Source of the DNA: JANXQG01 sp963780045
GTDB taxonomy: Bacteria; Planctomycetota; Planctomycetia; Pirellulales; Thermoguttaceae
NCBI GenBank assembly: GCA_963780045.1
Contig: CAVZZZ010000001.1
Location: forward strand, 3,906,001 to 3,970,000
DNA length: 64,000 nucleotides
Reading direction: 5' to 3'
The position numbers were made by a program, and so were the translations under genes. The notes under the pieces are model-generated. The model was not told where the DNA came from. It worked only from the letters and a program-made list of their open reading frames with translations, and made no database searches. Shown one piece after another: positions 25,449 to 35,202 of the stretch (positions are counted from its first letter, which is position 1; every line of letters begins with the position of its first letter).

Positions 25449-26132
25449 ATGATTCGGCGAGAGACTGACTGCGAGTTCTACCTTGACAAGCTTCGACGGG
25501 GCGAGGCGTTTTCCTTCTCGCGATGGGGCGACGGCGAATGGAACTCAGTGCTTGGACTGCGTCGCGAATCCGAGGCGAATTGCGACGGCCACCATTATTT
25601 CCGCAGGATGGGAGATCAGCTTGCGCGGGCGCTCATGGACCATCCAATGTACTTCGTCGCGATGCAGCCGCTGGCGATGCGGCTGAGGGGCGGCCGCATC
25701 GAGCGATGGTTATCGCAAAAGTCCGTCAATCTCGCGTGGCACGAAGCGGACGTATTTCACAACAAGAGCGAACGAGGCGAGATTGGCGATGTTCTCGAAG
25801 CACTTCGCAACGCGGGCGATCTTATCGTCGTCGGCCCGCCTCACCTCCGACAGCTAAGTCGATACGTGGAGTATCGAGGATTCATCGAGGCGCCGAGGAA
25901 GGATTGTTTCCTCGCCTTGGACGAAATACAGACCCGCATAGCGCTCGCGGTTTCCAGAGTCCGCAAGCCGGCTGTAGTTTCAATAAGCGCCGGGATGCCG
26001 GCAAACCTGATCGTGCATAACCTATACCAAAAAATAGGGAACAAGGCGTTCCTCATTGATTTTGGCTCGCTGTGGGACCCCTATTGTGGCGTTAGTTCGA
26101 GAAGGTATCACCGTAAACTGAGATTGGGGTAG
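25449..26132 (+). CDS. GT-D-fold (DUF1792-like) putative glycosyltransferase
   Basis: The 227-residue protein contains FSFSRWGDGEWNSVLG, which resembles the RxGDGE motif of DUF1792/GT-D transferases, followed by an LIVVGPPHLRQL strand and SISAGMPANLIVHNLY. That family adds sugars to glycoproteins or glycans in bacteria. The acceptor is unknown. Neighbouring transferases suggest a shared surface-glycan or glycoprotein pathway. Confidence 0.6.
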   Translation: MIRRETDCEFYLDKLRRGEAFSFSRWGDGEWNSVLGLRRESEANCDGHHYFRRMGDQLARALMDHPMYFVAMQPLAMRLRGGRIERWLSQKSVNLAWHEADVFHNKSERGEIGDVLEALRNAGDLIVVGPPHLRQLSRYVEYRGFIEAPRKDCFLALDEIQTRIALAVSRVRKPAVVSISAGMPANLIVHNLYQKIGNKAFLIDFGSLWDPYCGVSSRRYHRKLRLG

Positions 26133-26231
26133 CAGCATGAAACGCACTGCTATGCTTGACACGGATTTGCCCTCGCGATATACCGGTTCGAGTATGATGT
26201 AACGAGTCACGATTCGGAAACGGGGCTCTTC

Positions 26232-27403
26232 ATGCGTTTCAGCGTCATCATCGCGGCTTTTAACGAGGGCGGGTCGCTCGCCCGCACGGTCGAGTCGAGC
26301 CTGAAATCGGTCGGTTACGCCGAAAAGGATTTCGAGGTGATCGTGGCCGACGATGCCTCTTGGGACGACTCGGTGGAGGAGATGGCGGCCCGGTTTCCGA
26401 AGATCCGCATCGTCAGCCACCCCAAGCGCCGCGGCACGTCGCCCACAAAGCACCTCGGGCGCAACACGCCCAGGGCAACGTTCTCGTCTTCCTGGACGGT
26501 CATTGCCAGCCAAAGGAGGGGGCGCTGCTGCGGCTGGTCGAAGACGTCGAGATGTTGGAGGGCGATGCCGTCGTCACTCCTGCCGTGCCCTCGCTGGACG
26601 CCGGGCGCTGGGAAAGCTCCGAGTGGCAGATCGGCCACGGCTACCGTCTCACTCTGGAAACGCTGGATTGCGGCTGGCTGCCGCTGGACGAGCTGAGGCC
26701 CGTCTTGGGGCGGCGGAAGTTCTACGAGTCGCCCGCGCTGAACGGCTGCGCGGTGGCGATGAGCCGCGAGCTTTACAACAAGATGCGGGGCTTCGACGCC
26801 GACATGCTCGTGTGGGGCGTGGAAGACCTCGACTTCGGCTTGCGCTGCTGGATGATGGGCCATTCCATCTTGCACGACCCGGAGGCGGTCGTGGGGCACC
26901 GCTTCCGCGCGGCCTTCGACACCTACGAGGTGCCTTACGAGCGGCTGCTGGTGAACCAGTTGCGGATGGCGCGGAAATGCTTCACCAACAGCGTCTGGTC
27001 GGAGTGGGTAGAGCGCTGCCAGCGGCGGCACGGCACGCGGAGGAACGAGCAGCCGGAAGGGCTTTGGGCCCGCGCCTGGCACCTTTTCCATGAGCAGTCC
27101 GCGAGCGCCGACGAGGAGCGCGCCCAAATCCAAGGCCGCCGCGTCGGCGACGAATTCACCTATGCCGAGCGCTTTGGGTTGGCGTGGCCGAAAATCCGGT
27201 CCTCGCAGCTTTCGCCGGCTGTCGTGCGGCTGGGGGCCGATCAGCCCGCGCAGCCAAGCGCAACCCCGAGTCCGGGTCCATGCACGGGTTCGATCAAGGG
27301 GGCGCTAGCCGTCCCGAGCTTGTGGCGCTATAGGTATGAACTCAGGGCGCAACATCGCCAAAAAAAATCTCTTGGTTGGTCGACAGCGATGCGGCGAAGG
27401 TAG
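26232..27403 (+). CDS. Family 2 glycosyltransferase, frameshifted
   Basis: The start MRFSVIIAAFNEGGSL and DFEVIVADDASWDDS are the classic GT2 nucleotide-sugar-binding region. A G is missing in the run at 26457-26459; restoring it gives AQGNVLVFLDGHCQP (the DxH/DxD site). Later come ALNGCAVAMSRELYNKMRGF and WGVEDLDFGLRCWMMG, the GalNAc-transferase-like ED motif region. The last 50 residues are low in complexity and may be out of frame, since the next gene appears to start inside them. Confidence 0.8.
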
Positions 27404-28421
27404 TTGGCGGCGCTAATGGCGAAACCGTTGAGCTCGAATTCTCACCGGGCCGCGGAGATTATAACGCTGAAGGCGAAATACACGGAGGGCGAGCAAAAAT
27501 GCACCGCGACTGTCGAGATCGCGCTGGTGAAGGTAGTGCTTAGTACTCCACGCTTCGGAACACCGGGCAGGCCCAAGGACACTTCGGACAGCGGCACTTC
27601 GGTTTTCCTTGTGAATCCGCCTGCGGGTGGCGCGGCCGCAAAATGGAAGCTTACGAATGCTAGCGGCCGGGTTTGTAACGATTATATCCCTGGCTACAAC
27701 GGTACAGAACAAGCGCCGGAGCACCGCAAGGCAGTGTCGTCGATGGGTTCAGGAAATCCAACCGATTACGCATTTACGGTAAACGTGAGAGTGACGCTCA
27801 CCTCGCCCGAAAAGCGCAAGGATGCGCACAATTTGATCGAGGTTGGTTTTGTTCAAGGGTTGAAGATCAGCGGGAGTGCCACGTACAGCACGACGCCGCC
27901 CGGCGGAAAGCGAACGATTAAAGTTCCCGTCGAGGACGCCAAAAAGACGCTCGACTGGCTCATTACTCCTTGTCATTCCAGCGACGCGGGCATCGAATTT
28001 CCGTACTTCCCCGGGGGCCCGACGACGAAAACTCATGCTAGTGGCGAGGGCGACGACGTAGACCCGCATGTAGACCTTAGCATGATCGACTCGCCCCAGA
28101 TAACTATCCCGGCGCAGCTAGATCCCAACCACGGGAAAAACGACGCAATTTTGTCAGCGACCGCTCTCGATGAATTTCTTTTGCGCGTTAGCGCGTGCTC
28201 CACGGATTCGCACATGCTTTCCGAGGACTTTAACAGATACTGGATGCAGGGAGCTGCGCTGGACCACGAATTTCGCGTTTCCGGTTGACCCGAGATTCAG
28301 CATTGTAACGCCGCCGCCACCCCTATGGGGTACTCCGGCGAAAGCATCACAGATTGAAGTAAACATCGTGCCCGCGGCGAACTACATTGCCGCGCCGTAC
28401 CGCCGATGGGTTCCGCAGTAG
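27336..28421 (+). CDS. Unknown protein with beta-sandwich-like segments, three frameshifts
   Basis: A coherent protein appears only after correcting an A8 run near 27364, a CC run near 27460 and an extra T near 28277. The rebuilt product starts at ATG 27336 (MNSGRNIAKK), continues ISWLVDSDAAKVVGGAN and TVELEFSPG, a beta-sandwich-like pattern, and ends IAAPYRRWVPQ. The middle includes VKVVLSTPRFGTPG. No catalytic motif was seen. Three breaks in 1.1 kb could mean a decaying gene, but the same error type occurs in core genes here. It overlaps the annotated end of the upstream transferase. Confidence 0.45.
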
Positions 28422-28514
28422 ATCCAACGTCGGCGAATCGCCGAGGGGACGCTTATTTGTCGCCTTAGGTCCCTCCAGTATTGAGTCCGTCGCACACTTA
28501 AATGAGGAGTATTC

Positions 28515-29741
28515 ATGCGTTACCTTCAAAAGGTATTCCTTCTTAGCCTGTGCCTCCTATGCGCCGGTCAGCAAGCGCGGCCTGCAGGTCGCTCCGCGCA
28601 CTCCGCGACGCTCGGCTATGGCTTGGAGGCACGAATTAGACTTGTGTCCACGGCCAAGCTTAGCGACGAGGCGTATTGGGCAACCCACCACGTCTGTATC
28701 GCGCGCATTGCGAGCCTTTGTCGTGATCCGGAAGACATAAACGTTGACCTTGAGACAGAGCGTCGCTTTACAGACGGCGCGCCCTCGCGCATCGTCGCGC
28801 GTGGCTCCGGGTTCTGCCTTCCGGGGGATGACACTCCCCGCTCTGTCGAGATCGGAGATCGGTTGCTCATTTCCTTCCTCAGGGACAAGAAGGTGGAATG
28901 GATCGACGCGGAGGTGCTACGGGACCGGCGCGGCGAGTCGGCATTGTGTAAGCGGTTGGCGCGGATCAGTGCGCTATGCGCCCGTGCAAACGCCGTTCGC
29001 GATATAGTCGATGGTGCGCTGGACGACGACGCTGTCGTTTCCGCGTACTGCCTGCGCCGCCTGGTAAAGCGGCCGCCTGGCCTCACGGCGGATGACCAGC
29101 GGCGGCTCAACCGTCTCCGCGAATCCGCGGCCTCCGAGGCCGAGCGGAAAGAACTTCTCAATCCTACTACCCCGTGGCATCGCGTTGACGATTTGATGTT
29201 GCGCACCGAGTGCCGACTTCTTGCGGACCAACTGCTGCGCGCCACTGGGGCACTTGACCGGTCCGCATCCGCGGAGGCGGATTGGCTCGAACACAAGATT
29301 CAGGCATCGAGATTTGAGACTCTCGGCCAGCTTTCCGCCTTTAGCAGGCGGCTCGCCGGCATAACTAGCGAGAGGGCGCGTGTCGTCGATTTCGCGGCGA
29401 GGGTGGCCATCGACGGATCCCAGCGCGGCGACGTTCGTATTGCCATGCTCGACGTATTCGATACATTGGCTCTACCTGACAGGGGAGTCGTGGATGATGG
29501 CACCAAGAAACTGGCTGCGGCCTCCGCGGCAATAATGCTATTTGGGACGTGCGCAGATGTGCAACGGAGGCGCACTCCACTTAGCAGGAATCACACGCAA
29601 AGTCGAGTATTCCGACCGGATCGCTGCGCCGACTACCAACTGTGGGCGCAGCTTTGCTTTGGCCTTGCGATTGCTACCCAGCGTGACGAAGCGCTTCGCG
29701 AACAAATCCGTTTAATTTATACTTCGTACGGTCTGAATTGA
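28515..29741 (+). CDS. Exported protein of unknown function, 408 residues
   Basis: An N-terminal signal peptide (VFLLSLCLLCAGQQARPAG) is followed by a segment with ATHHVCIARIASLC and IVARGSGFCLPGDD, which looks beta-rich, and then a long helical Arg/Ala/Leu-rich part. The ATG follows an AATGAGGAG stretch. No family was recognised. It lies 93 bp after the beta-sandwich-like gene and the two could be an operon. Confidence 0.6.
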   Translation: MRYLQKVFLLSLCLLCAGQQARPAGRSAHSATLGYGLEARIRLVSTAKLSDEAYWATHHVCIARIASLCRDPEDINVDLETERRFTDGAPSRIVARGSGFCLPGDDTPRSVEIGDRLLISFLRDKKVEWIDAEVLRDRRGESALCKRLARISALCARANAVRDIVDGALDDDAVVSAYCLRRLVKRPPGLTADDQRRLNRLRESAASEAERKELLNPTTPWHRVDDLMLRTECRLLADQLLRATGALDRSASAEADWLEHKIQASRFETLGQLSAFSRRLAGITSERARVVDFAARVAIDGSQRGDVRIAMLDVFDTLALPDRGVVDDGTKKLAAASAAIMLFGTCADVQRRRTPLSRNHTQSRVFRPDRCADYQLWAQLCFGLAIATQRDEALREQIRLIYTSYGLN

Positions 29742-29898
29742 GCCCGGAAAGGGGTCACTGGAGCTTTCCCCGTGAATCTGGTCGTACCGACTTCGCTGCT
29801 CGGCTACCGACAATACTATATGCCACCGGCCAGTCGCCAATCGTATTCGACACGGCTGATGCGCGGCATAAAGCCAAGCCAAACTCCCAACGCGAGTC

Positions 29899-31635
29899 AT
29901 GGGTACGTCCGTTTCTTCCCCGCCTCTGCTCACCCCCGAGGACGCCTGCCGACGCCTTCGCGCCGGCCCCGCGCCCGCCGCGTGGGGACCGCGCTGGCAA
30001 CACAACGAAGTCATCATCGCCGCGCACCGCCTTCTGGCCCGCGAGGCGATCGCCTCCATTCCGCCTTGCCCTGACGCCGTTTGGGGCCGGGGGATCGTAA
30101 TCTGTACGGGCGGCGCGAAGTATTTCCCCGCGGCCTGGGTCTGCGCCTCGATGCTCCGCCACCTCGGTTGCCGATTGCCCATCCAATTCTGGCATCTGGG
30201 CGAGCGCGAGCTGGACCAGCGGATGCGGGAAGCGACCGCCGATCTGGACGTGACGTGCGTCGACGCCGAGGAATTGCGGCTCACGCGGCCGGCGCGGCGG
30301 CTGGGCGGGTGGGAACTCAAGGCCTACGCGATCCTTCACAGCCGCTTCCGCGAAGTCATCCTCCTGGATGCGGACAACGTGCCGCTTATCGACCCCGCCA
30401 CGCTCCTCGACGCGCCGGAGTATCGGCAACACGGAGCGATCTTCTGGCCCGACCGCCGCAACCTGAAGCCGGACAACTTGATATGGTCGATTTGCGAGGT
30501 CCCGTACCGCGACGAGCCGGAGTTCGAAAGCGGCCAGATCGTCGTCGACAAGCGCCGCTGCTGGGAAGCGCTCAATCTTGCCATGCACTACAACGAGCAC
30601 AGCGACTTCTACTACGCGCACATCTACGGCGACAAGGACACGTTTCACCTGGCATTTCATCGCACCGGCAAGTCCTACACCATGCCCGCAACCGGGGTTT
30701 TTTGGCTGGACGGAACGCTCTGCCAGCACGACTTTGAGGGCAAGCGGATTCTTCAACACCGGCACTACGACAAGTGGCGGCTGGACGGCAGGAACCGCCG
30801 CGTGGGCGGGTTCCTGCACGAAGGGCTGTGCCTGGAATTCCTCAAGGCGCTTCGCGAGCGGTGCGGCAAAGCGGCGGCAAGCGGCGTCGGGACCGCGCGG
30901 CCGAGATCGGCCCGCATCCAAAGGAGCGCTCCTTCTCCGGCGCCCTTGAGGGTTTTCGGCTTGCAGCGGACCTGCACGAATCTCGTGCGCCGCGGGCTGA
31001 TGGAGAACTTCGAAGTCCATCCTCTTACGGACGGAGCGGATTGGAAACACGGCCCCATCGGCCGAACGGGCTGGAAAGAATGGAATGGCCAGTTGCCGCG
31101 GATCGTGGTCTGCGTGCGAAACCCTTACGCATGGCTCGCCTCGTGCTACGGCTATTTCAAGCGCTGCGCTGCGCCGACCCGGGCATCTGCCGGCGCTTCG
31201 CCGCGGACGCTTCCTTTGGCGAGTTCATCCGCGGCGAGCACTACGTTTGGCCGTCGCCGATCGCGCGCTGGAACGAGTTGAATCGGCATTGGGAGTCGTT
31301 CGTTGCAGCGCACCCGTTGCGGGCGGCGGTCGTCCGTGCCGAGGACCTCTATGGGTCTGGACAAGCAGGCCCGCCAATGGGCGCGGCTGGAAACGGCACT
31401 GGGTCTGGCCAGAAAGATCGAGCGGCAAAGCGGCCTTGACCGCGCGTTCGCCGCTATTGACCGGCGCGTCGAGCCCGGCAGCCGCGTCACGCGCGCGCCG
31501 ATGGATTTTGACTACTACGGCAAGGGCTGCTACCTTGAAAAGTTCGACGCCGAGTTGCTACAGGACGTCAATGCGCAGCTCGACTGGGAACTGATGGACC
31601 GCTTTGGGTACGAGCGAAGGGACGGCGGGGCGTGA
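29899..31635 (+). CDS. Mannosyltransferase-like domain joined to a sulfotransferase-like domain, two frameshifts
   Basis: Residues about 65-330 contain VICTGGAKYFPAAWVCASM, WELKAYAILHSRF and the metal site VILLDADNVPLID, matching MNN1-type alpha-mannosyltransferases. From about residue 350, RVFGLQRTCTNLVRRGLMENF and RIVVCVRNPYAWLASCYGYF resemble a sulfotransferase 5-prime PSB loop and 3-prime phosphate-binding stretch. One base is missing near 31171 (restoring ADPGICRRFAADASFGEF) and one is extra near 31350 (restoring MGLDKQARQW). The rebuilt end is WELMDRFGYERRDGG. A single polypeptide adding and sulfating a sugar is an inference from domain order. Confidence 0.65.
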
Positions 31636-32395
31636 GGCACGGGACGGACTCGGACTCCACTTCAAAGCGTTGGCAATCGACGCCAAGCGCGTCGGCGAAA
31701 AACCTCACGTTGTCCTGGCGCAAGCGGTGGAATTCCGCCCCGGGGCAGTAGGTTCCCTGCAACGCGCCGATGTTCCGGCTTCGCGCGACGCGCGGACGGA
31801 GTTCGCAGCGATCTGCGCGCCCGTAGCGATTGGTAATCGGGCCCCAGCTTAGCCTCCGGCCCCAGGTCAGCCCCTGCACCTCGAGAATCTTTCGCCGCAA
31901 CGCCGCCCAGCGATCTTTCCATGTTGCCCAGCCCCAAGGCGTGAAATGGAAGGAAGGGTACACGTTCGATGCCTCGTCCCTCCGCACCGGCCACGCGTCG
32001 TCTTTATTGTACGCGGAAATCGAAAAGCAAATCTGGTCGCCCTGGAATTGCCTTCCCCAGTTGAAGTAGTGCAGGGCGTCCTTGCTGAAAACAATGTCAT
32101 CTTCGCAGTGGACGACGTAGTCTTCACGGGAGAACCCCCAGTCGAGGCAATAAATGGTATTGCCCGTGCATCCGAGGCGGCGCGGCTGCTTGATGCATTG
32201 GACTTCGCAAACGGAGCCAAGGACCTCTCTCGTCATTTTCGCCAGCGTACGCGATACGTCCGCGTTAAAAAAGTCCGCGCTCGCGAGCACCGCATGGCGG
32301 CCGATTTCATGACAGCCTGCCAACGCCTCAAGCACTTGTCGCGTGTAACCCGGTCGGCGATATAGCGCGAGGGTAACGATGGGCATTTCCTTCAT
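31568..32395 (-). CDS. Glycosyltransferase, GNT-I/GT2-like
   Basis: The 275-residue protein starts MKEMPIVTLALYRRPGYT, with GGGAG before the first ATG. It contains LDWGFSREDYVVHCEDDIVFSKDALHYF, where HCEDDIVFS is the metal-binding acidic motif, followed by FSISAYN and FHFTPWGWATWKDRW. The order is that of GNT-I-like transferases acting on a glycan end. The last part overlaps the convergent gene by 68 bp and may be affected by an indel. A minus-strand TATAAT lies at 32413-32418. Confidence 0.75.
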   Translation of the reverse strand: MKEMPIVTLALYRRPGYTRQVLEALAGCHEIGRHAVLASADFFNADVSRTLAKMTREVLGSVCEVQCIKQPRRLGCTGNTIYCLDWGFSREDYVVHCEDDIVFSKDALHYFNWGRQFQGDQICFSISAYNKDDAWPVRRDEASNVYPSFHFTPWGWATWKDRWAALRRKILEVQGLTWGRRLSWGPITNRYGRADRCELRPRVARSRNIGALQGTYCPGAEFHRLRQDNVRFFADALGVDCQRFEVESESVPCLTPRRPFARTQSGPSVPSRAAH

Positions 32396-32955
32396 GCTCC
32401 CGGACGCAGTGCATTATACGCGCTTTGCCGCTCTTGACCACTTCTCGGCCTTCCGCTACGCTTATGCCTGTCTCGTCCGGAATTGCATGAACTTATGTTC
32501 ACTTTCGGGCGTAGAGGACGTTGAGCGGGCAACTTGACGTCACTCGTAGCCACGCGCCGCGTGGCGAAAAGGAAACAAGTGGCATAAAGGAAGCTGGAAT
32601 TGACGGCACTTTCGCTTCGCCAATCCGAGAGAATCCTTCGGCCTATCGGTTGACTCCGGGGCGAAACTGACACAGAGTTCAAATAGCGACGCGGCCGCTC
32701 CCTTGTCTGGTCCGTCGTTTACGAATCTCGTCAGTTTGTCTACTCAGTTTTGATCCGCCGCGATCCGGATCCACCGGGAATTGCGGCAGAGCCGAGGGTC
32801 TCGACCCCTCCCGGTTAGCTCCCGGTTGGGACGGCTTGGCAACCGAACTTTTTGCTTGCGTTTTTGGAGCGAAACAAACGCTTGTCGACCCACTCCGTGG
32901 GTGCCCCGGCAAGAGCTAGTTTCAGTTCCGACCTCGTCAAGCGTAACGGCACACC
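32396..32955. other. Intergenic region without a gene
   Basis: I see no protein-like frame. It contains a minus-strand -10 box (TATAAT, 32413-32418) for the glycosyltransferase and a small hairpin CCCAC-TCC-GTGGG at 32889-32901 shortly before the subtilase gene. The rest is unremarkable. Confidence 0.45.
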
Positions 32956-35061
32956 ATGCGAAATCGAGGCAGCTCTTCCGCCACCCGCAAGCGGGTGCCC
33001 GGCCCGCGCGACCGAGGCACCCACGCGAAGCGTAGGGTCCGGGTCGCCGGGCGCAGGTCACTTCGACTGGAACAACTGGAACCGCGGCACATGCTTGCGG
33101 CCAACGTGGCGGCGAGCATCGTCTCGGCGGGCTGGTTCGGCGACTACGCCGCCGGCCAGCCCGCCCATGCCGGCGCACCGGCAATCACCGCCAGCAGCAC
33201 GTCCAGCACGCCAAGCGCCGCCGCCGCCAGTTCCAACAGCACGACCTGGGACTGGATTGTGCAACTCAATCCGGCGGACCTCGGCAGTGCCGTCAGTCCG
33301 ACGGCAATCGCCCGCCTGCTGCCGCAAAGCGGGCAGTTCCAGGTCATTGAAGGCCTCGGCGCGGTGGGCGAGGTGCTCGTCCGCTCCTACGGCGAATCGG
33401 CCACGCAGGCCGGCGCGGCGCTGCAGGCCGACGGCCAGGTCCAATGGTCCGAGCTCGATTCGCTGCGGCAAATAGAATCCGTTCCTGATGATCCGCAATA
33501 CGCCCAGCAATGGGCGCCCGCGGACATCAACCTCCCGGCGGCCTGGACCACCACCACGGGCAGCCGCAATGTCGTCGTGGCGGTCATTGATTCCGGCGTC
33601 GATTACACCGATCCCGACCTGGCCGCGAACATCTGGAACAACCCCAACGCCGGCGCCGACGGCTTTACGGGCGACGTGCACGGCTACAACTTCGTCAGCG
33701 ATACCGGCAATGTGATGGACGACAACGGCCACGGCACCTTCGTGGCCGGGATCATCGGCGCCGCGGGCAACAACGGCGTCGGCGTGGCCGGGGTGAACTG
33801 GAAAGTCACCATCATGCCGCTGAAGTTCCTCGATGCCAACGGCGACGGCTACACGTCCGATGCCATCAGCGCGATCAACTATGCGATCATGGAACGGACC
33901 GAGTACGGCGTCAACGTGCGCGTCATCAATGCAAGCTGGGCGAGCGGCGTCAACGATCCCGGACTGACCGCGGCGATTCAGGCGGCGGGAAACGCGGGCA
34001 TCCTCGTCGTCGCCGCCGCGGGGAACTCCGGCACGAACAACGATGTATCTCCGCAATATCCTGCCAACGCCGGACTGCCGAACGTCATCTCCGTGGCCGC
34101 CATCGGTTCCAACAACCAGCTTGCCTCGTTCAGCGACTACGGGGCCAATACGGTCAACATCGCCGCGCCGGGCGTCAGTATCTATAGCACGCTGCCGAGC
34201 GGCAAGTACGGTTACCTTTCCGGCACGAGCATGGCCGCCCCCGAAGTCGCCGGCGTCGCGGCACTCGCCTGGGCCGCCGATCCCAACGCGACCGTGGCCC
34301 AAGTTCGCAACGCCTTGTTGCAAGGGGTCGATAAAACCTCTGCACTGTCCGGAAAGGTGTCCAGCGGCGGCCGATTGGACGCCTACAATACGCTCAAGCT
34401 GCTGGCCACGCCCGCGCCGTCTCCGAGTCCCGCGCCGACCCCACAGCCGACACCCACCCCCACGCCCAGCCCTGCGCCGCAGCCGTCTCCCAGCCCCTCG
34501 CCCGCGCCTCAAATTCAAGCCTATAGCGCCGCGACGGCCCAGCCTCTGGCGATCGGCTCGACGGCCCAGGGGAACATCCCCGGCAACTGGGTGGGTAACT
34601 ACTTCAAGGTGCAGCTTGCGGCCGGACAACAATACACGTTCCAAACCACGCTCGGCTCGCTCTACGACTCCGTGCTCACGCTGCTGGCCGGCAACGGCCA
34701 GACACTGCTGGCCCAAAACGTCGGCCTGAGCAGCAACGGGCGCGCAGGGCAGATTACCTGGTCGGCGGCCACGAGCGGGACCTATTACCTTGTCGTGAGC
34801 AACTATCCGGGCACACCAGTAGGCACGTATTCACTTGCGGCGAGCCAGCTTTCTAGCGCACAATCGATCGACCGGCAGTCGACCCGCTCCGCGGGCGCCG
34901 CGGGCAGCGTCGCGTTCCCCTCGGCGACGCTGTCCGCGGCCGCGGTCTTCTCGTCCGCCAATGCCTCCGCCGCAGCGGCGGGCACTGCTTTCGACGGGCC
35001 GCAGCAACCGAGCGCGGCCGCGCTGGACCGGTTGTTCTATGAAATGGGAACGCGGCAGTAG
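32956..35061 (+). CDS. Secreted subtilisin-like serine protease (S8) with LEPR-type N-terminus
   Basis: The 701-residue protein has a basic N-terminus leading to RRSLRLEQLEPRHMLAA, the LEPR-type motif of planctomycete surface/secreted proteins. The catalytic triad is complete: Asp in VIDSGVDY (about 212), His in NGHGTFVAG (about 257) and Ser in SGTSMAAP (about 422), with the oxyanion Asn in AAAGNSG. A Pro/Ser/Thr linker (about 490-515) precedes a PPC-like domain (NWVGNYFKVQLAAGQQYTF). The first 30 residues include translation of a small palindrome (32982-32997), so the true start could be a later codon. Confidence 0.9.
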   Translation: MRNRGSSSATRKRVPGPRDRGTHAKRRVRVAGRRSLRLEQLEPRHMLAANVAASIVSAGWFGDYAAGQPAHAGAPAITASSTSSTPSAAAASSNSTTWDWIVQLNPADLGSAVSPTAIARLLPQSGQFQVIEGLGAVGEVLVRSYGESATQAGAALQADGQVQWSELDSLRQIESVPDDPQYAQQWAPADINLPAAWTTTTGSRNVVVAVIDSGVDYTDPDLAANIWNNPNAGADGFTGDVHGYNFVSDTGNVMDDNGHGTFVAGIIGAAGNNGVGVAGVNWKVTIMPLKFLDANGDGYTSDAISAINYAIMERTEYGVNVRVINASWASGVNDPGLTAAIQAAGNAGILVVAAAGNSGTNNDVSPQYPANAGLPNVISVAAIGSNNQLASFSDYGANTVNIAAPGVSIYSTLPSGKYGYLSGTSMAAPEVAGVAALAWAADPNATVAQVRNALLQGVDKTSALSGKVSSGGRLDAYNTLKLLATPAPSPSPAPTPQPTPTPTPSPAPQPSPSPSPAPQIQAYSAATAQPLAIGSTAQGNIPGNWVGNYFKVQLAAGQQYTFQTTLGSLYDSVLTLLAGNGQTLLAQNVGLSSNGRAGQITWSAATSGTYYLVVSNYPGTPVGTYSLAASQLSSAQSIDRQSTRSAGAAGSVAFPSATLSAAAVFSSANASAAAAGTAFDGPQQPSAAALDRLFYEMGTRQ
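32982..32997. repeat. Small palindrome in the first codons of the subtilase gene
   Basis: CACCCGC-AA-GCGGGTG is a perfect 7-bp-armed hairpin. A diverged relative of the same 20-bp stretch (ACCCGCAAACGAGTACCCGG on the minus strand) occurs near 3853-3873, at the edge of the four-unit array. Confidence 0.5.
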
Positions 35062-35065
35062 CGTA

Positions 35066-35148
35066 GGTCGGAACAAGCGCAGCGCGGTTCCGACGGTACG
35101 AGAAGCAATGCTCGCAGTTGCCGGAACCGCGCCGCGCTTGTTCCGGCC
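35066..35148. repeat. Inverted repeat with 28-bp arms between genes
   Basis: The left arm (35066-35093, starting GGTCGGAACAAGCGC) and right arm (35121-35148, ending GCGCTTGTTCCGGCC) match at 25 of 28 positions. It fills most of the gap between the subtilase stop and the transporter gene and could serve as a terminator or be a mobile palindromic element. Confidence 0.75.
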
Positions 35149-35202
35149 TGCGTCTGCCTCTTTGATGTTCCGGCCGCGGCCTCGTTCGGCTAAAATAGCC
35201 GG

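Noticed and set aside
33058..34716. A 552-codon open frame antisense to the subtilase
   Set aside because: The plus-strand gene has a complete catalytic triad; the antisense product is Arg/Gly/Val-rich without motifs.
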